From: Chryseobacterium daecheongense
GTDB lineage: Bacteria > Bacteroidota > Bacteroidia > Flavobacteriales > Weeksellaceae
Direction of reading: 5' to 3'
Assembly (NCBI GenBank): GCA_027920525.1
Contig: CP115858.1
Coordinates: 372,001-436,000, forward strand
DNA: 64,000 nucleotides
Shown here: in pieces, positions 38,789 to 46,987 of the stretch
How the letters are laid out: every line of letters starts with the position of its first letter
Numbering within the stretch: position 1 is the stretch's first letter
Position numbers and translations under genes: made by a program
Notes under the pieces: generated by a model
Databases searched by the model: none
What the model saw: the letters and a program-made list of their open reading frames with translations, nothing else
Told to the model about the DNA's origin: nothing

Positions 38789-39628
38789 TTAAATTATTTC
38801 CCGTAAAAATAACGGCCATATATTGTCTTTGAATTGTTCACGGAAAATGCCAAAATGCCCGATAGTATCAGTATTAAAATCTTTTGGAACCAGATGAATT
38901 CTGGTCAGATCTGCGCTTTCATATTTTTTACTGAGCCAGTCAACGGCTTTTCTGGGAGCAAAATGATCATCTTCAATGCTAACAGAAATTAAAGGGGTTG
39001 TAATGTTTTTGAAAAATAAATCCTGCTTCGGAATATGATCAAAAAGATAATTAGGCGACAAACACCATTTTCCCCATTGTTTGGCAACATTCTTAGGTAA
39101 ATTTTCCATACCGCTGATTCTTTTGGAGGGAAGATAATTAAAAAAGCTGATCAGTAGAGGAAACATCGCTTTCCAATAAGTCCATAACTTATATTTTTGA
39201 AACCCTTTCCAGAATTTCCAGTATCCGCTCTGGGCTGCGACAAGAATAATTTTACCCGCCTCTGTAGAAGATGATGATAACCCGATAAGCTGACCTCCGA
39301 TACTGTGCCCCAATAAAATGATATTCTGGTCCGGATAATTCTTTTTAGTGTATTCTGTTACAGCATGCAAATCGGTTTTTCCCCAGTCTGAAGCACCATT
39401 ATTCAGTTTTTGAATAGGCTTTTTAAGAGATTCTCCTATACCAAGGTAGTCAAAAGTAATGACTGAAACTCCATGATCAGAAAGGAACTGCGCAAACTTT
39501 TTATAATAAGATTGTTTTACTCCGGTAGCTGATGATATGATCAAAATATTTTTACTGTCAGGAACTTCGTAAATATGGGCAGAAACAGGATACCCTTCAT
39601 TGGTTTTGATTTCTACTGTTTTCATCAT
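38789..39628 (-). CDS. Alpha/beta hydrolase (serine hydrolase, S33-like)
   Basis: 279 residues, no signal peptide, so probably cytoplasmic. The nucleophile elbow is GHSIGG with Ser109, and a DTIGHFG motif near the C-terminus supplies the catalytic His. A strand-rich start with TFDYLGIGES fits the canonical fold. The substrate is unknown. It converges with the beta-lactamase-like gene, with 64 bases between and no clear terminator. Confidence 0.85.
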   Translation of the reverse strand: MMKTVEIKTNEGYPVSAHIYEVPDSKNILIISSATGVKQSYYKKFAQFLSDHGVSVITFDYLGIGESLKKPIQKLNNGASDWGKTDLHAVTEYTKKNYPDQNIILLGHSIGGQLIGLSSSSTEAGKIILVAAQSGYWKFWKGFQKYKLWTYWKAMFPLLISFFNYLPSKRISGMENLPKNVAKQWGKWCLSPNYLFDHIPKQDLFFKNITTPLISVSIEDDHFAPRKAVDWLSKKYESADLTRIHLVPKDFNTDTIGHFGIFREQFKDNIWPLFLREII

Positions 39629-39856
39629 ATTTGGTTATGTAGTTTGAATAAATAATGATTTCTCATTATTAAGAGGCTTTTGATAAAATAGTGAATAAAA
39701 ATTTTTAATAAATGTAAGCCATAATTTTTTTAATAAGAGAAGAATTGCCTTGATTTTAAGTGTTATACATAATTTTTATTGAAAGTAATCTCCGAAAATA
39801 CTATTTTTAAAATCCGTATCATTTCAAATAATTATTTCAAACAACGAGTAACGAAT

Positions 39857-41440
39857 ATGCACGAACTATTACCCTTCATGTTAGCCTTGATTATAGCAAT
39901 TGTATTGATCGAAATGTTGGCTGAAAAACTGAGAATTGCATATCCCATACTTCTTGTTGTTGCCGGACTGCTGATCAGTTTTATTCCCGGGCTGCCAGGC
40001 ATACAGATTGATCCGGACCTTATATTCTTTATTTTCCTGCCGCCTATTCTCTTTGAAGCTGCATGGAGTATTTCATTTAAAGAAATGAAAAAGTGGTGGC
40101 GGATCATTGGAAGTTTTGCGTTTCTGGTTGTATTTTTTTCCGCGCTCACAGTTGCATTGATATCTAATTATTTTATTCCGGGTTTTACCCTTGCATTAGG
40201 TTTTCTGTTAGGAGGAATTGTATCGCCTCCCGACGCGGTAAGTACAGGAGCAATTATGAAGTTTGTGAGAATTCCAAAATCCACCTCCGCAGTTCTGGAA
40301 GGTGAAAGCTTATTGAACGATGCCTCATCGCTTATTATTGTCCGCTTTGCTTTAGTAGCTATAGGAACGGGACAATTTATTTTCCAGACGGCGATTACGG
40401 ATTTCTTCTGGATGGTTATAGGAGGAATAGGAATCGGACTTTTAGGAGGATGGCTTTTTATTCAGGCTCATAAAAGACTGCCTACGGATGCACCTTCAGA
40501 TATTGTGTTTACACTGGTGGAATCCTATCTGCTGTATTGGGTGGCTGAACAGGCACATAGTTCAGGTGTGCTGGCCGTAGTCGCCGGTGGATTGTTTTTA
40601 TCCACCCGGAGGCTCACTTTTCTCAGTAGCGCCAGCAGGATCAAAGGGCTCAGTTTTTGGGAAGCGCTGATCTTTATTTTAAATGGTATCGTATTTATGA
40701 TCATCGGATTAGCTCTTCCGGAAATTGTGAAGGGACTTAGGGCAGATGGAATTCCTTTAAGAACAGCAATTTTTTATGGAGCCCTTGTTACGGTAATTTT
40801 AATTGCTACCCGGATGATCTCTTCTTATGCCGCACTGATTGCAACTGTTATGTTCAGGCCCAGTGTTGCTCCCGGAAGAGGTTTAAGCCGCCGGAGAATA
40901 CTTGGCTTACCGCTGTTATTAGGTTGGACAGGAATGCGGGGTGTGGTGTCATTAGCCGCTGCTTTATCTATTCCGTTGACCTTACCGACCGGAGAAGCTT
41001 TTCCACATAGAAATCTTATATTGTTCGTCACCTTTACAGTGATACTTTTTACACTTCTTATCCAGGGGCTTACTCTTCCTCTTATCATTGAACGCTCAAA
41101 ATTGTTTGATTACGGCAGTGAATTACCGGAGGATGAAGCAAAAATGAAAGTAAAAAACCATCTTGTGGTAGAAACAATACGTTTGTTAAAAGAAAAACAA
41201 AAAATGGGGGAGTATGAAGATCCTCATTTACAAAAGATGATTGACCAATGGGAATATAAAATAAGCCAGCCGGAACATTTGAGAATGACCGAACGGACCA
41301 AACAGAATTACCTCGAATTGCTGGAAAATCAGCGTAAGTTCTTATCGGGACTTAACAAAGATCCTGAATTGCATGAAGAATACATCAATTGGCAAATATA
41401 TCAGATCGATCTGGAAGAAGAGAGAATCAGACTTTTATAA
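39857..41440 (+). CDS. CPA1-type Na+(K+)/H+ antiporter
   Basis: 527 residues with about twelve membrane segments, then a cytoplasmic charged tail of about 100 residues. The family markers are FFIFLPPILFEAAW in the third region and GIVSPPDAVSTGAI with the ion-binding Asp, followed by LEGESLLNDASSL. It exchanges monovalent cations for protons across the inner membrane for pH and salt balance. I chose the ATG at 39857 over an upstream in-frame TTG (39779), because the extra 26 residues are polar and lack homology-like character. Confidence 0.93.
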   Translation: MHELLPFMLALIIAIVLIEMLAEKLRIAYPILLVVAGLLISFIPGLPGIQIDPDLIFFIFLPPILFEAAWSISFKEMKKWWRIIGSFAFLVVFFSALTVALISNYFIPGFTLALGFLLGGIVSPPDAVSTGAIMKFVRIPKSTSAVLEGESLLNDASSLIIVRFALVAIGTGQFIFQTAITDFFWMVIGGIGIGLLGGWLFIQAHKRLPTDAPSDIVFTLVESYLLYWVAEQAHSSGVLAVVAGGLFLSTRRLTFLSSASRIKGLSFWEALIFILNGIVFMIIGLALPEIVKGLRADGIPLRTAIFYGALVTVILIATRMISSYAALIATVMFRPSVAPGRGLSRRRILGLPLLLGWTGMRGVVSLAAALSIPLTLPTGEAFPHRNLILFVTFTVILFTLLIQGLTLPLIIERSKLFDYGSELPEDEAKMKVKNHLVVETIRLLKEKQKMGEYEDPHLQKMIDQWEYKISQPEHLRMTERTKQNYLELLENQRKFLSGLNKDPELHEEYINWQIYQIDLEEERIRLL

Positions 41441-41447
41441 ATCAATA

Positions 41448-41475
41448 AAACGGGCTTTAGCCCGTTTATTTTTAT
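41448..41475. terminator. Bidirectional rho-independent terminator
   Basis: A perfect 8-base stem (AAACGGGC/GCCCGTTT) with a four-base loop lies between the stop codons of two convergent genes. T-rich runs follow on both strands. Confidence 0.88.
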
Positions 41476-41819
41476 TAATCAGTATAAAATGCATGCATCC
41501 TTTTCACCTTGCCCTCATCATTAAAGAACATCACCTCAATTGCTTTTTTGTTCATAATGGATTGGTAATACAATGCAACGGAATTGATACCGTAAGTGAC
41601 ATCATACAGCTCAAAATGCAAATCGGGTACCTTCTCAAGAGCACGTCCCCAATATTCTCTAACAGCTTCTTTTCCTTTAAGGGTATCTTCACCTGATGTG
41701 AATGTTTTGATCATCGGAGTAGTGATCTCGATATCATCTGCATAATGGCTCAGGATGTCTTCCAAATTATGAGAATTCCAGGAATTGATCCAAAGGTTGG
41801 CAAAATTTTTAATGTCCAT
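41475..41819 (-). CDS. SnoaL/NTF2-like protein
   Basis: 114 residues with the cone-shaped NTF2/SnoaL pattern: an N-terminal helix with WINSWNSHNLEDILSHYADD and a C-terminal strand pair ending RMHAFYTD. Many such proteins are small isomerases, hydrolases or orphan binding proteins; no catalytic residue can be assigned. It lies 29 bases after the membrane-anchored hydrolase gene on the same strand, so the two may be cotranscribed. Confidence 0.8.
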   Translation of the reverse strand: MDIKNFANLWINSWNSHNLEDILSHYADDIEITTPMIKTFTSGEDTLKGKEAVREYWGRALEKVPDLHFELYDVTYGINSVALYYQSIMNKKAIEVMFFNDEGKVKRMHAFYTD

Positions 41820-41848
41820 AGAATATTTAGTTTTTTAGGGTCAATAGA

Positions 41849-44173
41849 TTAATGGGCAGAAGTAGGAAGTTTAACAAAGCTGATGTCGTCCAGAATAACT
41901 GCGCCTTCCGGAGTTTTATCAAAGATCAATGAGATTGATTTCAGCTTATCCAGATCCAGTTCCGGATACTTTTTTCTGACGGTATCAAGGTCAAAATAAA
42001 AATAGTCTGGAATAGATTCTGCATCAGGATTATCATTGAAAAAACTGAATTTGGTTAAGTTCTTTTTCAGTTGAGGTTGTAAAGGTGCACAGTCACTCAA
42101 AAGGAAATGTGCTTTTTTTCCGTTTTGATCCGTCAGCTCAATACTGAAATCGATGGCCTTTTTTTGCAGATCTTTTTTTACGGACTCCTCCTTTTTAGTT
42201 TCTTTTTTTCCTTTCCGGGCTGCTACCGAAGATTCATCGCTCTCTGCAAGATTAAATGCCAATGCTTTGCCCTTTAAATCCTGGCGGAGGCTGTCAGGGA
42301 AAGTAAAAGTATATTTTCCTGGTTTATTACCGGTTTCACTGTGATTCCAGCCGATATAAGCAGCTCTTGAAATTTGACTGTTCCAGATCAGCTTCTGCTG
42401 GGCTTCCCGCCATAAGCTAAGGTTTTCACCCGTGATCTGTACACCTTTTAAAGTGGCGGTAGATAAGTTGAGATCTTCTTCATAACGGGCAACAAATGTC
42501 GTTTCACTATCTTCAAACTGATTGAAATAAACATGGTTCGGAAGCCATTTTCGTCCATATCGGTAATCTGTAAAAAGAGGTTTGTAGACGTTTTCTCCTT
42601 TCAGGTTAACATCTAAAAAAGCGGATATGTATACTTTTGCGATCTGTTGTTGTTCCTTTTCAGGCATCAGGTTTTTCATATTGAACTGATTGATATACGG
42701 ACTGCTGGAATCATAGCTTCCCCATGAAGTATTGAACTGTCCGTGGTTTGCCTGATGAACATACAATCCAGCTTTGAATCCCTTATAATCCGGTGAATAC
42801 TGAATCCGTTTATATGTGGCAAGTCCGCCGTAAGACTGCATGTCCATATCATGAACTCCCTGGATGATAAAATAATTGATGTCTTCCAGGGGTGCTAAAA
42901 TAGATGCCGGCTGATACTGTCCGTCCACCGGTGCAATAGCTATGTAAGCTTTTATATTAAAATTAAAATCGAATCTTTCATTGGCATTATCAGGAAAATA
43001 AGGCAGCTTATTGAACAGCGCAGCGTGCGACATGGCTTCCCCGCCTCTGGAATGTCCTATGAGCGCAATCTGATCCATATTGATCCTGTTAAAAAACGGA
43101 TTACGAGGATCCTGACTCCACTTTCTCCAAAGCTGCAGATGTTTAAGCATCAGCCAGCCTCTTGCTCCGTTTTCGTCTTTGAATCCTTTTTGGTCGATAT
43201 CCGTAAAACTTGTATTCAGGAAATTTTCATCAACGGATGCTACGATATATCCTTTGCTTGCCAGAAGCTTACCCAGATAATCATATCCTTTTTCAGACCA
43301 GTCCTGGGCCAGATGATTGCCATGAACGATCAATACCAAAGGAGCCTTTCCATTGAGATTTTCAGGATACCAAACCATTGCATTCAGGGGAAGTTGCGTT
43401 TTATCAAATCCAAAATAGCGTGTACGGAGTTTACCGGACATTCCATCCCATGAGTTAAGAAGTAGGGAGCCGTCTACAGAAGCTGTTTTAATATTTACAT
43501 CCCGGCCATAGATCGTACGGTGTTTGTCTTTTCCCGATCCGTAAGTAAGGAAAGCTACTTTGTATTTTCCCGGCAGGGAAGGGTCAGGAGCATTGATCGG
43601 GAGGGGAAGTTTCCCGGACATTTTATAATTTTTAACTGCTGAAGGAGTATTCCCCGAATCCAAATAAATATAACCGCCAATCACGATTCCAAGAATTCCA
43701 ATAAAAAGTGAAGTTGCGGTAAGTATTTTCTGACGCAATGACCAGCTTGTTTTAGATTTGGATCTCCAATAGAACAAAGCTCCAAAGGTAAGAGAAGGAA
43801 AAAGAACAAGAAATACAATCAATACCCAGCGAAATGTAGATGTAATTAAAATAAGATAGAAGAAAAAAAACAGGGTAAAACCGATTGCATGTCTGAAATT
43901 AGAAGGTGTTCTGCCTATTAAGCCGGCCAACCAGCTTATTAATCCGCCAATAAGGTAACTTACCAGAAGTGAAATCAGCAGAAATAAAATGAAATTTCCC
44001 CATCCTATGGCAGGAAGGAATTTATCCGCGGATACCAGAATGAAAAAAATACAGGAACTCAAAAGAATGCCATACCCGCTTGCTTTTAATGTCTGACGGC
44101 TTGGAGCAATCGAGTTTTCTAAACGTTGAAACCAACCTGTTATTTTTTTCCATAGTGAAGTTTTTTCGTTCAT
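41849..44173 (-). CDS. Membrane-anchored alpha/beta hydrolase, chlorophyllase-like
   Basis: 774 residues in three parts. Residues about 33-171 form five membrane segments. Residues about 260-560 are an alpha/beta hydrolase with IVHGNH oxyanion region and nucleophile Ser375 (GHSRGG), resembling chlorophyllase/PET-hydrolase-like families. The last ~200 residues look like a beta-sandwich, interrupted by a Lys/Glu-rich patch. The hydrolase would sit on the outer side of the inner membrane or in the periplasm. The substrate is unknown. Confidence 0.82.
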   Translation of the reverse strand: MNEKTSLWKKITGWFQRLENSIAPSRQTLKASGYGILLSSCIFFILVSADKFLPAIGWGNFILFLLISLLVSYLIGGLISWLAGLIGRTPSNFRHAIGFTLFFFFYLILITSTFRWVLIVFLVLFPSLTFGALFYWRSKSKTSWSLRQKILTATSLFIGILGIVIGGYIYLDSGNTPSAVKNYKMSGKLPLPINAPDPSLPGKYKVAFLTYGSGKDKHRTIYGRDVNIKTASVDGSLLLNSWDGMSGKLRTRYFGFDKTQLPLNAMVWYPENLNGKAPLVLIVHGNHLAQDWSEKGYDYLGKLLASKGYIVASVDENFLNTSFTDIDQKGFKDENGARGWLMLKHLQLWRKWSQDPRNPFFNRINMDQIALIGHSRGGEAMSHAALFNKLPYFPDNANERFDFNFNIKAYIAIAPVDGQYQPASILAPLEDINYFIIQGVHDMDMQSYGGLATYKRIQYSPDYKGFKAGLYVHQANHGQFNTSWGSYDSSSPYINQFNMKNLMPEKEQQQIAKVYISAFLDVNLKGENVYKPLFTDYRYGRKWLPNHVYFNQFEDSETTFVARYEEDLNLSTATLKGVQITGENLSLWREAQQKLIWNSQISRAAYIGWNHSETGNKPGKYTFTFPDSLRQDLKGKALAFNLAESDESSVAARKGKKETKKEESVKKDLQKKAIDFSIELTDQNGKKAHFLLSDCAPLQPQLKKNLTKFSFFNDNPDAESIPDYFYFDLDTVRKKYPELDLDKLKSISLIFDKTPEGAVILDDISFVKLPTSAH

Positions 44174-44223
44174 AATATATTGCTTGGTGTTTGTTTTTAT
44201 AAAATGGAAGTCTACTATAGAAG

Positions 44224-45006
44224 CTACACATCAACTGCTGAAAAAGGAGGGTGGAAGTACCTGGGATCAGCATATTCAAATTCGAAATTCAGTTCAGCGA
44301 TCAGTCTGGCTGAAGAGATTTTCTTTCCTTCCGGTTTTGTGGTATCTGTGTTCAATATGTTTTTCTGAATACTGATGACTTCTGATTTGGTGGGATGAAG
44401 TGGGGCAACCACATTATAGATTCTGGAAGAACATTGCTTTTCAATCATTTTCTCAATAACCGAACAAATGTCGTTGTAGTGAATATGATTGACAAAAAAA
44501 TTGAGATTTGAGACATTATATTTGCTTAGAAAACGATCATCTCCCATGAGACCAGCCAACCTTAAAATATTAGTTTGGGGATATCTGGTTCTGATCATTC
44601 TTTCTCCGGAAATCTGATCAGGAGATACATCTTCCTCGGTAAATTCTTTATTGTGATCAGGATATACCCCTGTTGTACTCATAAGAAAAATCTGTCCGTC
44701 ATAATCTTCTATAAATGAAAAAAGATTCTGGATCCTGTTGTATAAAGAACTTGCACAGCAGCTTTTTCCCGAAATAGGAATAGTAATGATCAGGACATCC
44801 AGCTCATTGATAATCTGCCATTGATCCATTTTTTCGGTCAGCAGATAATCGGGAAAATTGACAAGGTAAGGATGAAATCCCTGTTTTTCCAAGTGCTTAG
44901 CCTTGTCCGGACTTGTTATTGTTGTATAGATCTCAAAGGTTTCGGACAATTTTGTTGCAATCCTTGATCCCAGCCAGCCACAACCGATTATTCCTGCTTT
45001 TTTCAT
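44224..45006 (-). CDS. NAD(P)-binding epimerase/dehydratase-like protein (YeeZ-like)
   Basis: 260 residues with an N-terminal Rossmann motif, GIIGCGWLGSRIA, and an extended-SDR body. The short STTGVYPDH segment takes the place of the usual Ser-Tyr region, with a weak YxxxK. The closest type I know is the YeeZ-like sugar-nucleotide epimerase relatives, whose reaction is not settled. It lies upstream of the membrane hydrolase on the same strand, 50 bases away. Confidence 0.8.
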   Translation of the reverse strand: MKKAGIIGCGWLGSRIATKLSETFEIYTTITSPDKAKHLEKQGFHPYLVNFPDYLLTEKMDQWQIINELDVLIITIPISGKSCCASSLYNRIQNLFSFIEDYDGQIFLMSTTGVYPDHNKEFTEEDVSPDQISGERMIRTRYPQTNILRLAGLMGDDRFLSKYNVSNLNFFVNHIHYNDICSVIEKMIEKQCSSRIYNVVAPLHPTKSEVISIQKNILNTDTTKPEGKKISSARLIAELNFEFEYADPRYFHPPFSAVDV

Positions 45007-45149
45007 ATTAACTTTTTTTTATCTCCTTCCTAATTATAATGATGCGAATTCGAACTTGTGTACTATTATTTTTTTTAAGTAGGTGAAATTAATCAATTTA
45101 TTTAGTATATACCTGCTGTCAGGTAGAAAAAAATACGCTCCGGCAGGTA

Positions 45150-45180
45150 TTGGAGGGGCCTCTTTATGCAGGTAAATTTG
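45150..45180 (+). promoter_or_regulatory. Bacteroidota-type promoter of the T9SS cargo gene
   Basis: TTG at 45150-45152 and TAAATTTG at 45173-45180, spaced by 20 bases, match the TTG/TAnnTTTG pattern. The leader to the chosen ATG would be about 100 bases. Confidence 0.6.
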
Positions 45181-45290
45181 CTTTTATAATTGATGAAAGG
45201 AAGGGTAAGAGCTTGTAACCATATTTTCGATGCATCTGAATTCATTTCATGGATTTAACAGTATATATTTTAACACCAAACAATAACAAA

Positions 45291-46265
45291 ATGAAAAAAT
45301 TAATCTGTACTTTTTTATTATTAACAGGGTTGAGCATTGCGGCACAACCCACAGTGACGAGAGCGGCACTTGATAAAATTAACATTACCACTGATGTTTA
45401 TCATGCCAATGTTTCGGCATCTTTGAATCCGGGACCTTCCGGAGCCGGACAAACCTGGGATTTCTCATCTTATGTAGGCACACCCGTAATCAGTACTAAA
45501 CTATATCCGTGTCCGGGGCATGCCAATTGTTCTAAATTTCCAACGGCCAACAGAATAAGCGAATTGGTAGGAGGAAGTACTTACGATTATCTTCTCAATA
45601 GTGATACGGAAGCCACAACTATTGGTAATTACAGTACACCGGGAGATGTAATGATGACCTATACTGATCCCTTGATCAATTACAAATTTCCTGTTAATTA
45701 CCTTCAGGAATTTACAGATACTTATCAGATCAATATTCCTGGTACGGTAGAGAACGGACAGGAAAACTTTAAAGTAGACGGATATGGCACTGTGATAACA
45801 CCTAACGGAACTTTTCAGAATGCTTTGAGGATTAAGAGAGTAAGAACGGCAACCCAAACCAGCGGCGGAGTATCTCAGGACTATCATAATGAATCGTATC
45901 AATGGGTCACTGAATCCAACGGACCAGTTCTGGTAATTGCATTTAATACATTTACAACTAACGGACAAACCACGACCCAGCCTTCATTGGCATATTTTTC
46001 ACCGTCGTCTACATTATCTACGATAGATATGGATAACAAAAAAGATGAGATTGTGATTTATCCTAACCCGACATCAAAATTCATCACAATAAAATCTAAA
46101 GATGACATTAAGAATATCAGTATTATCAGCCTAGATGGTAAAGTTGTTCAGAAAACACAGAATTCCGGAATGATCGATGTTTCAGAGCTGCCTAATGGAA
46201 TATATGTGGTTCAGGGAGAATTAAAAAGTGGGAAAATTATTTCGAAAAAAATCAGTAAACAGTAA
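45291..46265 (+). CDS. Secreted protein with T9SS type A sorting domain
   Basis: 324 residues. I chose the ATG at 45291 because it gives a clean signal peptide (MKKLICTFLLLTGLSIAAQ); an in-frame ATG 42 bases upstream would put a polar stretch before it. The central ~225 residues are beta-rich and not recognised. The last ~75 residues are the type IX secretion type A sorting domain, with IYPNPTSKFITI, ISLDGKVV and LPNGIYVV. The protein is therefore exported across both membranes and either released or attached to the surface. Confidence 0.9.
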   Translation: MKKLICTFLLLTGLSIAAQPTVTRAALDKINITTDVYHANVSASLNPGPSGAGQTWDFSSYVGTPVISTKLYPCPGHANCSKFPTANRISELVGGSTYDYLLNSDTEATTIGNYSTPGDVMMTYTDPLINYKFPVNYLQEFTDTYQINIPGTVENGQENFKVDGYGTVITPNGTFQNALRIKRVRTATQTSGGVSQDYHNESYQWVTESNGPVLVIAFNTFTTNGQTTTQPSLAYFSPSSTLSTIDMDNKKDEIVIYPNPTSKFITIKSKDDIKNISIISLDGKVVQKTQNSGMIDVSELPNGIYVVQGELKSGKIISKKISKQ

Positions 46266-46291
46266 TTTTTTTCATTTTTTATGATGGAAAG

Positions 46292-46322
46292 GTACTATCC
46301 GCTTTGGATAGTACTTTTTATT
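46292..46322 (+). terminator. Rho-independent terminator after the T9SS cargo gene
   Basis: A perfect 9-base stem GTACTATCC/GGATAGTAC with a five-base loop, followed by TTTTTATTTT. Confidence 0.88.
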
Positions 46323-46346
46323 TTATGTGGAGATCATTTCCTTTTG

Positions 46347-46976
46347 TCAAAGTCCGTTTTCTTTTGCAAATTTTAAAAGTTCAACCACATTACGGACCTC
46401 ACATTTGTTCAATAAATTTCTCCGGTGAGTTTGTACTGTAAGATAGCTTAAGAAAAGGATATCCGAGATCTCCTGTGTCGATTTACCTTCCGATACCAGC
46501 TTTAGAATTTCTTTCTCCCTTTGGGTTAACCTGGGAACCGATTTAAGATCATAAATACTGGTCTTTTCAACAATTGTTTCAATTTCTGAGCTAAAAGCCA
46601 TTTCTCCGGATACAGCCTTATTAATGCAGGATTTGAATTCTTCGAGTGACGCATTTTTTAGCAAATATCCATGTGCTCCGTTTTTGATCATTTGTAAAAT
46701 AATGCTTCTTTCGGACTGGCTGCTCATTGCCAATACGATGATTTTAGGATGGTTTTTTTTAATTTTCAGGCACAGATCGATGCCATTGATGTCCGGAAGA
46801 AATACATCCAGCAGAACAACATCTGCTTTACCAAGATGCTCATAATTGAGGAGGGCTTCACCGGTATTAAAGCTCCGGACAATTTCCACATCATCTGATT
46901 TCGAAAAAAGCATTTGCAGTCCCTCAGCGATAATAGGATGGTCATCAACAATAATTGTTTTGTAGGGTTTTGTCAT
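46347..46976 (-). CDS. NarL/FixJ-type response regulator
   Basis: 209 residues. The receiver domain (about 1-120) has the acidic pair in VDDHP, the phosphorylated Asp in LLDVFLPD and the Lys in YLLKNAS. A LuxR-type helix-turn-helix follows (about 145-205) with LTQREKEILKLVSEGKSTQEI. It lies 11 bases after the histidine kinase gene on the same strand and should be its partner. The target genes are not evident. Confidence 0.95.
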   Translation of the reverse strand: MTKPYKTIIVDDHPIIAEGLQMLFSKSDDVEIVRSFNTGEALLNYEHLGKADVVLLDVFLPDINGIDLCLKIKKNHPKIIVLAMSSQSERSIILQMIKNGAHGYLLKNASLEEFKSCINKAVSGEMAFSSEIETIVEKTSIYDLKSVPRLTQREKEILKLVSEGKSTQEISDILFLSYLTVQTHRRNLLNKCEVRNVVELLKFAKENGL

Positions 46977-46987
46977 GATGGGTGCAG

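Noticed and set aside
39779..39856. Longer antiporter start at an upstream TTG
   Set aside because: The 26 extra residues are polar and unlike an antiporter N-terminus; the ATG at 39857 opens directly into the first membrane segment.
43025..43453. 142-residue plus-strand frame opposite the membrane hydrolase gene
   Set aside because: It is antisense to conserved hydrolase sequence including the GHSRGG region, with no start context or recognisable domain.
45249..45290. Upstream ATG for the T9SS cargo gene
   Set aside because: It would bury the signal peptide behind 14 residues; the ATG at 45291 gives a standard signal peptide.
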